DNA of 13,507 bases. It comes from Thermoplasmata archaeon. GTDB taxonomy: Archaea > Thermoplasmatota > E2 > UBA202 > DSCA01. The notes beneath the pieces are model-generated. The model saw only the letters and a list, made by a program, of their open reading frames with translations, was not told the DNA's origin and did not search any database. Positions 1 to 9,424 of the stretch are shown here, one piece after another. Numbering within the stretch: position 1 is the first letter of the stretch; each line of letters begins with the position of its first letter. The stretch is taken from NCBI GenBank assembly GCA_021159125.1, contig JAGGSL010000082.1, positions 1-13,507 on the forward strand, in the 5' to 3' direction. The position numbers and the translations under genes were made by a program.

Positions 1-1
1 G

Positions 2-748
2 CCTGAAATAGGGGTCGGAGAGGGAAGGGTGAAAGGATGCGTGGTTCCACATGCAGGCTATGTTTTTTCCGGGGCGGTTGCTGCCCACTCGTATGCGGAG
101 ATTGCAAAAGATGGTTTTTCTGATAAATTCATAATCGTTGGGCCCAATCATACAGGGCTTGGCTCAGAAGTTGCTTTAATGTCAGAAGGCGAGTGGGAAA
201 CCCCTCTCGGTGCAGTTCCCGTTGATGAGGAAATTGCAGGCAGGGTGGCAGGTGGCATAGTAAGCGACGATGCTATGGCGCATCTTTATGAGCATTCCGT
301 AGAGGTGCAGCTCCCGTTCCTCCAGTTTCTCAGAAATGACTTTTCATTTGTCCCCGTATGCATGAGAATGCAGGATTATGAAACAGCACTGAAACTCGGA
401 GAAAAACTTGCGCCTGAAAGAGACGCATTGTTGATAGCGAGCACCGATTTTTCCCATGTGGGCATGGATTATGGCCAGATTCCGCCTGCCGGGATTAGTG
501 TTAACGAATGGGCGTCGATGCAGGATAAAAAGGCGATAGATGCAATACTTTCGATGGATGTGGAAAAATTCATGGAGGTTGTTGCCTTAAATAACATATC
601 CATGTGCGGATACGGATGTGTGGCTGCCGTCATGGTTGCAGCTAAAAAGAGAGGGGCAAAAAGAGCGAGATTGTTGAAATACTCGACATCCTATGATGTT
701 TATCCCTCGAACTCATGCGTCGGGTACGGGGCTATTGTGTTTGAGTAA
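2..748 (+). CDS. MEMO1-family protein (AmmeMemoRadiSam system protein B), 5'-partial
   Basis: The reading frame is open to the left edge (residues PEIGVGEGR precede a GTG at 29), so the N-terminus lies outside the window and the GTG should not be taken as the start. Family members are about 260-290 aa, so roughly 20-40 residues are missing. Counting from the GTG, visible signatures are PHAGY (7-11), GPNHTG, EHSVEVQLPFLQ, STDFSHVG and a late Cys in SMCGYGC. These match the His/His/Cys pocket of MEMO1, which shares the fold of LigB-type extradiol dioxygenases. Archaeal members often accompany an AMMECR1 protein and a radical-SAM enzyme, but neither is visible here. The substrate is unknown. The stop codon directly abuts the stop of the convergent prefoldin gene. 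Family assignment is secure; function is not. Confidence 0.9.
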   Translation, partial: PEIGVGEGRVKGCVVPHAGYVFSGAVAAHSYAEIAKDGFSDKFIIVGPNHTGLGSEVALMSEGEWETPLGAVPVDEEIAGRVAGGIVSDDAMAHLYEHSVEVQLPFLQFLRNDFSFVPVCMRMQDYETALKLGEKLAPERDALLIASTDFSHVGMDYGQIPPAGISVNEWASMQDKKAIDAILSMDVEKFMEVVALNNISMCGYGCVAAVMVAAKKRGAKRARLLKYSTSYDVYPSNSCVGYGAIVFE

Positions 749-1114
749 TCAACCTGCCTGCGGGGATGAAAGAGCATTCTGGATTTTTAATTGAAGCTCC
801 TCCACTTTCTCCTTCAACTTTTGCTCCTGATTTTCCATGCTCTTCTTTCTTACTTCCAGGCTTTCCTTGCTGTCCTGCAGCTCTTTGGTAACATCCTTTG
901 CATCTGATTTTATGAGGAGTGGTCCTACATTTTTGAACACCGTGGCATCTTTATCTGTTTTCTCGAGTTCTTCGAGTGCATTTTCTATATCCCTTAGTTT
1001 TATTTCTATCTGCTGCCTCTGCTGCGCGACTATTTCCAGCTGTTGCTGAAACTGCTGCAGTTGTTGCAGTTGATTCTGTATCTGGGGTGACAAATCTTCA
1101 TATTTCACTGGCAT
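749..1114 (-). CDS. pfdB: Prefoldin beta subunit
   Basis: This is the beta subunit of the hexameric (alpha2 beta4) archaeal prefoldin, a cytosolic jellyfish-shaped chaperone that passes unfolded proteins to the thermosome. The 121-aa product has the expected layout: a Gln-rich N-terminal coiled coil with repeated LQQLQQFQQQ-type heptads, a central segment with ALEEL, the beta-hairpin KNVGPLLIKSDA, and a C-terminal charged coiled coil. I chose ATG 1114 because GAGGT at 1123-1127 lies 8 nt upstream; a TTG at 1129 would add five residues but lacks such a site. A TATA-like stretch lies at 1141-1152. The gene is divergent from mcm and ends with zero spacing against the MEMO gene. The usual family length is about 115-125 aa, so it looks complete. 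Confidence 0.93.
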   Translation of the reverse strand: MPVKYEDLSPQIQNQLQQLQQFQQQLEIVAQQRQQIEIKLRDIENALEELEKTDKDATVFKNVGPLLIKSDAKDVTKELQDSKESLEVRKKSMENQEQKLKEKVEELQLKIQNALSSPQAG

Positions 1115-1140
1115 AATATCAAACCTCAATGCTTTTTACT

Positions 1141-1152
1141 ATTTTAAATATA
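1141..1152 (-). promoter_or_regulatory. TATA-like box for prefoldin beta
   Basis: On the minus strand this reads TATATTTAAAAT, centred about 33 bp before ATG 1114. Transcription would begin near 1120, giving only a very short leader, so the GAGGT at 1123-1127 may be partly or wholly outside the transcript. Assigned from position and composition only. Confidence 0.5.
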
Positions 1153-1180
1153 TGGTTTGGATGTCGCCATTAGCTTCCTC

Positions 1181-1209
1181 AATAGAAAATTTTTTATTTT
1201 AATTCTATT
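1181..1209. repeat. 7-bp inverted repeat upstream of mcm TATA box
   Basis: AATAGAA (1181-1187) and TTCTATT (1203-1209) form perfect 7-bp arms separated by 15 A/T-only bases, ending 10 bp before the mcm TATA box. It could be an operator or a chance product of A/T-rich promoter DNA. Confidence 0.3.
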
Positions 1210-1219
1210 CCCTCCCAAC

Positions 1220-1228
1220 TTTTATTTA
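1220..1228 (+). promoter_or_regulatory. TATA box for the mcm operon (leaderless)
   Basis: TTTTATTTA is centred about 26 bp before ATG 1250, the spacing expected if transcription starts at or next to the start codon. No Shine-Dalgarno sequence lies between box and ATG. This supports ATG 1250 over the upstream ATG at 1157. Confidence 0.6.
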
Positions 1229-1249
1229 CCCCAGCCACATTATTTTTTT

Positions 1250-3340
1250 ATGCAGCTTGCAGATGCCAGTCTGGGTACGCTTATCGAAAAATGGGAACGC
1301 TTTTTTTACGATTATTGCAAAGAGGAAATAGACAGCGCGGCCCTTATGTATCCTGAGAAAAAGAGCTTGATTCTTGACTACTGGGCTATAGATACGCATG
1401 ATGCGGAGATGGCAGAATTTTTACTTGAGAAACCATATATCTCGATATATGCGGCGGAGTCGGCCCTTAAGAAAATAGATATGCCTGTTGACCCTTCTCC
1501 GCAGCTTCACTTCAGAGTAAAGAATCTTCCGGAAATACAGAAAATAGGGATAAGGGATTTACGCTCCCAGCATCTTGGAAAATTCATTGCTGTTGACGGT
1601 CTTGTGAAAAAAGTGACAGAGGTGCGACCAAAGCTGGAGGATGCGGCTTTTCAGTGCCTCCGCTGCGGTGCGATAATACACGAGCCGCAGGAGGGCAACA
1701 TTCTGAAGGAGCCCCTCGAATGCTACGAAGACCAGGGCGGATGTGGCAGAAGAACCTCTTTCCGCCTCCTTACAGAAGAATCAAAATTCATTGATTCTCA
1801 GAAAATAGAGGTGCAGGAAAATCCCGAGGAATTGAGGGGAGGCGCCCAGCCCCTCCGCCTGACCATCTACCTTGAGGATGATCTGGTGGGCAATATTGTT
1901 CCCGGGGATAGGGTCACTGTGAATGGCATTCTCCATGGACAGCAGAGAAGGAGAGGGATGATAAAGCTGACAGAATTCAATAAAGTTATGGATGCAAGCA
2001 CGGTTGAGCAGAAGGAGCAGGCATTTGAGGAAGTGCAGATAACAGAGGAGGATGAGAGAAAAATAATTGAGCTTAGCAAAGACCCTCTTATATACAACAA
2101 GATAAGGGATTCAATCGCACCCACAATATATGGGCTTGATAAGGAGAAAGACGCTCTTGCTCTCCAGCTTTTCGGCGGCGTGGCAAAACACATGCCGGAT
2201 GGAACAAGAATAAGGGGCGATATCCATATCCTGCTTGTCGGCGATCCTGGTACTGCAAAAAGCCAGTTGCTTCGTTATATCTCTCTCCTTGCTCCCCGAA
2301 GCATATATACATCAGGAAAATCAAGCAGTGCTGCAGGTTTGACTGCTTCAGCAGTGAGAAGCGACGAATTTGGGGAGGGAAGATGGACGTTAGAGGCAGG
2401 AGCTCTTGTTCTTGCAGACCTGGGAGTTGCATGCGTAGATGAGCTTGACAAAATGGATTCAAAGGATAGGGCAGCACTCCACCAGGCTATGGAGCAGCAG
2501 GAGATTTCGGTAGCAAAAGCAGGGATAAACGCCACGCTGAAATCACGATGTTCATTGCTTGGCGCCGCAAACCCAAAATTCGGGCGATTTGATGAATTTG
2601 CTTCAATTTCAGACCAGATAAATATGCCGCCTGCCCTGCTTTCCAGATTTGATTTGATATTTCCTGTCACCGACCGGCCTGACCGTGCCAGAGATACAAA
2701 CCTTGCAAAGCACATACTTGCGGTTCATACTGTCGGAGAGAGGATGGAGCAGGAGGGGCATGCAGGGGGACTTCATTCCGATGAGCTGGAGAAGATAGTG
2801 AAACCATCCATAGAACCAGAATTTTTGAGGAAATACATTGCATATGCAAAGAGAAGCATATTTCCTGTGATGTCAGAAGAAGCATCAGAGAGATTGAAGA
2901 ATTATTATGTCGAGGTGAGGGCTGCAGCAAGAGATTCAGTTCCTTTCACGCCCAGACAGTTAGAGGCTTTTGTCAGAATAGCGGAGGCATCGGCTCGCAT
3001 ACGCCTTTCAGAGGTTGTCGGGATTGAGGATGTTGAAAGGGCTATAGAGATTGTGGATTATTATCTTGAAAAGGTTGGAGTTGACAGGGAAACAGGGGCA
3101 TTAGATATTGATATAATAACGACAGGCATATCCCATAGCCAGAAGGACAAGATGAAGATACTTACGACCATAATAAAAAATATATGCGAGGATAAGGAGT
3201 ATGCGTCAATGGATGATATAAAGGAAAAAGCCGAGGAAGAGGGGCTTGATGAAGAAACGGTGAAAAACATGATGAGCAAGATGATAAGAGGAGGGATAAT
3301 ATTTGAACCAAGAAGGGGGGGATACCGTCTCACAAGCTAA
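1250..3340 (+). CDS. mcm: Replicative DNA helicase MCM
   Basis: This is the replicative helicase that forms a ring and unwinds DNA 3'->5' at archaeal forks. From ATG 1250 the product is 696 aa, in the normal range for archaeal MCMs. In order it has an N-terminal helical/OB region; a zinc site with Cys 136, 139, 158 and 165; Walker A GDPGTAKS (331-338); the helix-2 insert around YTSGKSSSAAGLTASAV; Walker B with DE at 397-398; sensor 1 AANP (Asn 441); arginine finger SRFD (465-468); sensor 2 FTPRQLEAFVR (Arg 569); and a C-terminal winged helix ending in MIRGGIIFEPRRGGYR. No intein interrupts Walker A or the arginine-finger region. An upstream ATG at 1157 would add a hydrophobic 31-residue segment and overlies the promoter. 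It is the first gene of an operon with DUF424, nmd3 and a HAD gene. Confidence 0.97.
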   Translation: MQLADASLGTLIEKWERFFYDYCKEEIDSAALMYPEKKSLILDYWAIDTHDAEMAEFLLEKPYISIYAAESALKKIDMPVDPSPQLHFRVKNLPEIQKIGIRDLRSQHLGKFIAVDGLVKKVTEVRPKLEDAAFQCLRCGAIIHEPQEGNILKEPLECYEDQGGCGRRTSFRLLTEESKFIDSQKIEVQENPEELRGGAQPLRLTIYLEDDLVGNIVPGDRVTVNGILHGQQRRRGMIKLTEFNKVMDASTVEQKEQAFEEVQITEEDERKIIELSKDPLIYNKIRDSIAPTIYGLDKEKDALALQLFGGVAKHMPDGTRIRGDIHILLVGDPGTAKSQLLRYISLLAPRSIYTSGKSSSAAGLTASAVRSDEFGEGRWTLEAGALVLADLGVACVDELDKMDSKDRAALHQAMEQQEISVAKAGINATLKSRCSLLGAANPKFGRFDEFASISDQINMPPALLSRFDLIFPVTDRPDRARDTNLAKHILAVHTVGERMEQEGHAGGLHSDELEKIVKPSIEPEFLRKYIAYAKRSIFPVMSEEASERLKNYYVEVRAAARDSVPFTPRQLEAFVRIAEASARIRLSEVVGIEDVERAIEIVDYYLEKVGVDRETGALDIDIITTGISHSQKDKMKILTTIIKNICEDKEYASMDDIKEKAEEEGLDEETVKNMMSKMIRGGIIFEPRRGGYRLTS

Positions 3341-3638
3341 AAAGATATGCATAAAGATGTATGTGGTGGGAAATGAGATAATGGTGGCTGCATGCGATGC
3401 AGAGTTGGTAGGAAAGACCCTGAAAGATGGAGATATAAACTTCAAAGTTTCAAAGGATTTTTACTATGATATACAGGGCGACATGAAAATGCTGGAGGAG
3501 CACCTTCAGAAGGCGACAATAGCAAATTTAGTTGGAGAGAGGTGTGTGAAATGCGGTGTGGAAATGGGCCTTATAATGGAAGAAAATATTTTAATAATAG
3601 ACGGGGTTCCTCATGCGCAGTTTGCATTGATGATATAA
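3303..3638 (+). CDS. DUF424 family archaeal protein
   Basis: This small protein has the conserved DUF424 (COG2412) pattern: a first strand ICIKMYVVGNE, VAACDAELVGKTLKDGD, ATIANLVGERC and the C-terminal DGVPHAQF. Its function is not established; it is an archaeal protein often found near translation or ribosome genes, which fits its place directly before nmd3. The start is uncertain. TTG 3303 has a good Shine-Dalgarno run (GGAGG at 3290-3294, 8 nt away) and gives 111 aa with a 38-bp overlap of mcm. ATG 3357 gives 93 aa but cuts off the first conserved strand and has no ribosome site. I prefer TTG, noting that the purine run also encodes conserved MCM residues and so may be coincidental. Cys in ERCVKCG forms a lone CxxC. 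Confidence 0.85.
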   Translation: MNQEGGDTVSQAKKICIKMYVVGNEIMVAACDAELVGKTLKDGDINFKVSKDFYYDIQGDMKMLEEHLQKATIANLVGERCVKCGVEMGLIMEENILIIDGVPHAQFALMI

Positions 3639-3639
3639 A

Positions 3640-4608
3640 ATGTTTTGTGTGGAATGTGGAAAGGAAATAGAGGAGAGCTTCGAAGGGCTTTGCATAGAAT
3701 GCTATGTCCGAAAGAAAAAATTTTTTGACATACCTGAGAGTGTGGATGTTACAGTGTGCAGAAATTGCGGTTCGTACAATATAGGCAATAAGTGGCTTGA
3801 AGGGGAACTATACGAGTTACTAAAAAATTTTTTGAGAGGAAGCATAAAGCATAAAGGAATAAAAAATTTCAGGGTGGAGATTGATGGAGATAAGGTTGTA
3901 TGCCGGGGAGATTTCCACGGGTTTGAAGTGACGGAAAAAGGAGTCATAAATGTAAAGACGAGATACGGCATATGCGAAACATGCTCGAGAATGAAAGGCG
4001 GCTATTTCGAGGCAGTATTGCAGGTCAGGAAAGGCGGCAGGAATATGACAGATGAGGAAATAAAATTGAGCGACGAAGTGGTGTACAGGAAAGCAGGACA
4101 TGAAAGCTATATAACAAAGAGGGAAAGAAAACATGGGGGAATTGATTATTACATGGGGGATAAAAAAATGGCTGCATCTGCTGCCAAAATTTTGAATGAC
4201 ATGTTTTGCGGTGAAACAAGCGTTTCTCCCTCTCTTGTAGGGATGAAAGACGGCAGGGAGGTTTACAGAAACACATATCTTGTCAGAATACCGGAATATT
4301 CAAAGGGAAGATATGTTGAGATTGATGGAAGGGTGTGGAAGGTATTTGACATGCGGAAAAGGGTAGGGGTGGTTGATATAGAAACAGGGGAGAAGAAGTA
4401 CTTCAGCAGGGATAGAATGTCGAAAGTTAAAGTTATAGATGTAGAAGAGATGGAAGCAATAGTCCTTTCGAGCAAGGAAAAGGAGGTGCAGATTCTTGAT
4501 CCTGAGAACTATAGAGTTTTGGTGCTTTCAAAACCCGCAGATATGAAAGTCAGGGAGAAGGTAAAGATAATAAAATGGAAGGAAAGGGCATACGTTGTCG
4601 GTGATTGA
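3640..4608 (+). CDS. nmd3: NMD3 family protein (60S/50S ribosome biogenesis factor)
   Basis: This is the archaeal homologue of eukaryotic Nmd3, which binds the large ribosomal subunit during late maturation and acts as the Crm1 export adaptor. Archaea lack a nucleus, so a subunit-joining or anti-association role is inferred. The 322-aa product has the hallmark four CxxC pairs: Cys 3/6, 18/21, 40/43 and 112/115, giving two zinc sites. Beta-rich domains follow, with SDEVVYRKAGHESYITKRE and a C-terminal OB/SH3-like region containing GRVWKVFDMRKRVGVVDIET. The archaeal form lacks the eukaryotic C-terminal export-signal tail, as expected. ATG 3640 follows the DUF424 stop by one base, and the next gene starts directly after its stop, indicating translational coupling within the mcm operon. 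Confidence 0.92.
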   Translation: MFCVECGKEIEESFEGLCIECYVRKKKFFDIPESVDVTVCRNCGSYNIGNKWLEGELYELLKNFLRGSIKHKGIKNFRVEIDGDKVVCRGDFHGFEVTEKGVINVKTRYGICETCSRMKGGYFEAVLQVRKGGRNMTDEEIKLSDEVVYRKAGHESYITKRERKHGGIDYYMGDKKMAASAAKILNDMFCGETSVSPSLVGMKDGREVYRNTYLVRIPEYSKGRYVEIDGRVWKVFDMRKRVGVVDIETGEKKYFSRDRMSKVKVIDVEEMEAIVLSSKEKEVQILDPENYRVLVLSKPADMKVREKVKIIKWKERAYVVGD

Positions 4609-5265
4609 ATGGTAAAAGTTGTATCTTTTGACATGGACGGGACATTGATCCGAAAGGATTATGTTGAGCATGTATGGCTTGAGGCAATACCTGAGCTTTA
4701 TGCCAGGAAAAATGGCATGGAAATAGAGGATGCCAAGGAATATGTGATGAATGAATATCTTAAAGTTGGCGAGGCGGCAATTGAATGGTATGACATAAAA
4801 TACTGGCTAAAAAAATTTGAGATAGATTGCGACTGGAGGGAGTTGCTTGAAAGCCATGCATACATGCTGAAACTTTATCCAGAAGTGAATGAGGTGCTGG
4901 AAAATTTGAGGGGGGAGCATGAGCTTATCATAATATCAAATGCAGCCCACGAGTTCATAGAGGTTGAAAGCAGAGTGCTCGGTCTGAACAAAAAATTCAA
5001 GCATATATTCTCAGCAGTCACAGATTTTGGCAATACGAAAAAGAGCTCTGATATATATCAAAAAATATGCGGTATTTTGGGGATTGAAAATGAAGAGATG
5101 GTCCATGTCGGTGACAACTATGAATTCGATTATGTAGCGCCGTCCAAAGCAGGCATCAGAGCATTTTATCTTGACAGGGATGGCAGCATGGGCAGCAATG
5201 GTGAAAATGTCGTGAAAAACCTGAAGGAGTTTGAAGAGAGAGTAAAATTGTTAAAAAATAAATAG
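4609..5265 (+). CDS. HAD superfamily hydrolase (phosphatase-like)
   Basis: This 218-aa protein is a haloacid-dehalogenase-type phosphohydrolase with all four motifs: I FDMDGT (nucleophile Asp 8, Asp 10), II IISN (Ser 110), III a Lys at 144 or 145 in TKKSS, and IV GDNYEFD (Asp 169, Asp 174). Residues about 15-100 form a helical C1-type cap with EHVWLEAIPELY and EAAIEWYDIKYW. Such enzymes dephosphorylate small metabolites such as phosphoglycolate or nucleotides; the sequence does not reveal the substrate. Its ATG begins at the base after the nmd3 stop, so it is the probable last gene of the mcm-DUF424-nmd3 operon. The Lys/Asn-rich end (VKLLKNK) is short and probably disordered. Confidence 0.9.
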   Translation: MVKVVSFDMDGTLIRKDYVEHVWLEAIPELYARKNGMEIEDAKEYVMNEYLKVGEAAIEWYDIKYWLKKFEIDCDWRELLESHAYMLKLYPEVNEVLENLRGEHELIIISNAAHEFIEVESRVLGLNKKFKHIFSAVTDFGNTKKSSDIYQKICGILGIENEEMVHVGDNYEFDYVAPSKAGIRAFYLDRDGSMGSNGENVVKNLKEFEERVKLLKNK

Positions 5266-5290
5266 GCCGAGCATATTTTATGGTGGTGTG

Positions 5291-6253
5291 ATGATGAATG
5301 CAATTTTGGTTGCCCTGCTCCTGCTTTCTTTGCCGTACCAGAATCTTGGCATAGGAATATGCAAGCTTGCCGACGAGGAAGATTTTAATTTGGCGAGCCA
5401 GATTGGTTTTGAATGGACACGCAGCGGGGTCGCTTGGGCAGCTATCCAGATAAATCTGTGGGGATATGACTTTTACTGGAAGGAAGCAGATGAGATGGTT
5501 AACAGCAGCATGAGACACAACATCAAGTTGCTATGGACTCTTGCTTTCACCCCGTGGTGGTGCAGTTCGAAGGAGAATGCAAGCTATGAGGACGATGACT
5601 ATTACACATACCCTCCGAATAACATGAGCGAATGGTACAATTTTGTTAAAATTATAGCGGAAAGATACAGGGGCAAAATAAATGCATGGGAGATATGGAA
5701 TGAGGAGGATACGGGCTATTTCTGGAAAGGGAGCGTTGAGCAATTCGTGGAGCTTATGAAATATGCATATATGGCATTGAAGGAAGTAGATGGGAACAAT
5801 ACTGTTGTAATGGGTGGGCTGGCGCTGGATGATCCTGGTGTGGGGGGTTACAACCCTCATTTTCTTGAAGAATTCTTGGAACTCGGAGGAGGAGAGTATG
5901 TTGACGTTTATGCTTTTCACGTTTATGGAAATACTTTGTCACAGAGATACTCCTATATGGGGGAAACGCTGAAGAAATATAACGAAACCAAGCCGTTGTG
6001 GGTGACCGAATTCGGGGCATCCACGTGCGAGGACGGCTACAGCCAGTTCGGGCAGGCGATATACATAATCTCTGGTTTGATTAAAATGAAAAGCATGGGA
6101 ATAGAGAGAGTTATGATATATGAGCTGAAGGATTCCGGGACAAACATTTCCAACTGGAATGACAATTTAGGGATATTCAAAGCAGATTATACGCCCAAAC
6201 TTGCTGTCTACTTCATTTTCATTTATCTGCGGCTGTTCTGTTTTGCAATGTAA
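5291..6253 (+). CDS. Secreted clan GH-A-like glycoside hydrolase
   Basis: The N-terminus (MNAILVALLLLSLPY) is a signal peptide or uncleaved anchor, so the enzyme should act outside the cell. The rest fits a single (beta/alpha)8 barrel of clan GH-A (GH39/GH5-like). It has GFEWTRSGVAW early, the acid/base motif WEIWNEE (Glu 138 from ATG 5291), AFHVYGN, and the nucleophile motif LWVTEFGAS (Glu 240). About 320 aa is a bare catalytic domain with no visible carbohydrate-binding module. The final 15 residues (VYFIFIYLRLFCFAM) are strongly hydrophobic and unusual; they could anchor the enzyme or reflect a degenerate end. GTG 5288, ATG 5291 and ATG 5294 are all possible starts; GGTGGTG at 5282-5288 favours an ATG. 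Substrate is unknown. It lies 25 bp after the HAD gene and may be read through from that operon. Confidence 0.8.
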   Translation: MMNAILVALLLLSLPYQNLGIGICKLADEEDFNLASQIGFEWTRSGVAWAAIQINLWGYDFYWKEADEMVNSSMRHNIKLLWTLAFTPWWCSSKENASYEDDDYYTYPPNNMSEWYNFVKIIAERYRGKINAWEIWNEEDTGYFWKGSVEQFVELMKYAYMALKEVDGNNTVVMGGLALDDPGVGGYNPHFLEEFLELGGGEYVDVYAFHVYGNTLSQRYSYMGETLKKYNETKPLWVTEFGASTCEDGYSQFGQAIYIISGLIKMKSMGIERVMIYELKDSGTNISNWNDNLGIFKADYTPKLAVYFIFIYLRLFCFAM

Positions 6254-6262
6254 TCATGAAAC

Positions 6263-6270
6263 TTTTAAAT
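6263..6270 (+). promoter_or_regulatory. TATA box for HD-domain gene (leaderless)
   Basis: TTTTAAAT is centred about 24-25 bp before ATG 6291, just after the stop of the glycosidase gene. The spacing implies a leaderless transcript and supports ATG 6291 rather than an extension back into the glycosidase gene. Confidence 0.6.
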
Positions 6271-6290
6271 GCAGAGCTAATTTACCATTC

Positions 6291-6833
6291 ATGATATCTG
6301 ACGAAGAAGCAATGGAAATGCTCGAGCAGGTTGATATGGAAAATTTGAGAAAGCACATGCTGGCTGTCGGGGCCATAATGGAAAAACTGGCAGAGAGATT
6401 CGGAGAGGACAAAAAGTTGTGGAAGTTTACAGGATGGCTCCATGACATAGATTACAAAAAGTCGGATATGAATGAGCACGGACTCATTTCTGCAAAAATG
6501 CTTGAAGGGAAGCTGCCGGAGGAAGCACTTCATGCAATAAAAGCACATAATGAGCTTACAGGGGTAAAAGCAGAGAGTTTGATTGACAAGGCATTGATTG
6601 CTGCAGATGCTGCTTCTGGGCTTGTTGTTGCTACTGCTCTTGTGATGCCGGGAAAAAAGCTGGAAGAGGTGAAGGTCAGCTCTCTCATAAATAAATTCAA
6701 AGACAAATCATTTGCAAGAAGGGTTGAAAGAGGGCGGATAGAGATGTGCGAGGATATTGGCATGCCGCTTGAAGAGTTTTTAGAACTATCGCTGGAAGCA
6801 ATGAAAAGAATAAGCAACGAGCTCGGTCTCTGA
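6291..6833 (+). CDS. HD-domain putative phosphohydrolase
   Basis: This 180-aa protein carries an HD-superfamily metal site: His 22 in LRKHMLAVGAIM, the paired His 51-Asp 52 in GWLHDIDY, then His 63 (NEHG), His 86 (KAHNE) and Asp 106 in AADAASG. This order is typical of small stand-alone HD/HDIG proteins that hydrolyse nucleotides or phosphate esters. The Lys/Glu-rich C-terminal third (KFKDKSFARRVERGRIEMCEDIG) is also characteristic of this archaeal/bacterial group. The substrate is unknown. An upstream in-frame extension to 6201 would overlap the glycosidase gene and is not supported, because a TATA box lies at 6263-6270. Its stop is 2 bp from the convergent purA stop. Confidence 0.85.
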   Translation: MISDEEAMEMLEQVDMENLRKHMLAVGAIMEKLAERFGEDKKLWKFTGWLHDIDYKKSDMNEHGLISAKMLEGKLPEEALHAIKAHNELTGVKAESLIDKALIAADAASGLVVATALVMPGKKLEEVKVSSLINKFKDKSFARRVERGRIEMCEDIGMPLEEFLELSLEAMKRISNELGL

Positions 6834-6835
6834 GG

Positions 6836-8984
<2,149 letters not shown>

Positions 8985-9002
8985 GGGGAAGTATATACTC
9001 AT

Positions 9003-9012
9003 CAAATAAAAA
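9003..9012 (-). promoter_or_regulatory. TATA box for coiled-coil/purA operon (leaderless)
   Basis: On the minus strand TTTTTATTTG is centred about 24 bp before ATG 8984. It fits a leaderless transcript carrying the coiled-coil gene and purA. Confidence 0.55.
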
Positions 9013-9075
9013 ATTTTGGAATGATATTTGGCATACATGGAATTCATTCAGCATATTTTTAACAATAGTTTATGC

Positions 9076-9083
9076 TAAATATA
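9076..9083 (+). promoter_or_regulatory. TATA box for HTH regulator gene (leaderless)
   Basis: TAAATATA is centred about 25 bp before ATG 9104, with no Shine-Dalgarno motif between. It lies about 65 bp from the divergent coiled-coil promoter. Confidence 0.65.
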
Positions 9084-9103
9084 CCTCTCTCTATTAGTTA
9101 GTT

Positions 9104-9424
9104 ATGGGCGGAAAAGTTCCCTGCGAGATTGTAACCTGGTATCTTCTTCCAGCAATCAGAAGAGAGATGTCATCAATAATGGTAAACGAATACGAGATGC
9201 AACAAAAAGATGCTGCCAAGCTTCTCGGGGTTACAAATGCGGCCATCTCTCAATACATTTCCGGAAAGAGAGGGAATGTGGATTTTGATGGTATAGGGAA
9301 AGAGGAATTCAAAAAATCCGTAGAGAATATCGTAGGGGGAATTCCGGCGGAAAAGGAAGTCTGCAGGTTATGCAAATTTTTGATGGAAAGCGGAATTATA
9401 GAAAAATTAGAATCTAAAACTTGA
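9104..9424 (+). CDS. Small XRE-like HTH transcriptional regulator with three conserved-looking cysteines
   Basis: This 106-aa protein matches the archaeal COG2522-type regulators. It starts with PCEIVTWYLLPAIRREM, followed by an XRE-like helix-turn-helix at about residues 33-56 (QQKDAAKLLGVTNAAISQYI, then SGKRG). The C-terminal part contains a CxxC (Cys 87, Cys 90) in EVCRLCKFL, and a third cysteine sits at position 7. In larger relatives a similar HTH is fused to a ligand-binding domain such as ThiN; here it stands alone. The cysteines could bind metal or sense redox state, which is inference. It has its own leaderless promoter and converges with zero spacing on the SSB gene. Target genes are unknown; autoregulation or control of the divergent coiled-coil/purA operon is possible. 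Confidence 0.85.
   Translation: MGGKVPCEIVTWYLLPAIRREMSSIMVNEYEMQQKDAAKLLGVTNAAISQYISGKRGNVDFDGIGKEEFKKSVENIVGGIPAEKEVCRLCKFLMESGIIEKLESKT

Noticed and set aside
837..1049. Plus-strand open frame opposite prefoldin beta
   Set aside because: Ser/Cys/Leu-rich translation is the mirror of Glu/Lys/Gln coiled-coil codons; no start signals.
1157..1249. N-terminal extension of MCM from ATG 1157 (31 extra residues, hydrophobic)
   Set aside because: The segment is T-rich promoter DNA containing a TATA box at 1220-1228 at leaderless distance from ATG 1250, and archaeal MCMs do not carry such a leader.
1250..3340. Possible intein in MCM (a common insertion site in archaea)
   Set aside because: Walker A, Walker B, sensor 1 and arginine-finger regions are contiguous and the length is normal.
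6201..6290. Upstream extension of the HD protein
   Set aside because: It would overlap the glycosidase end and pass through the TATA box at 6263-6270; the conserved family start fits ATG 6291.
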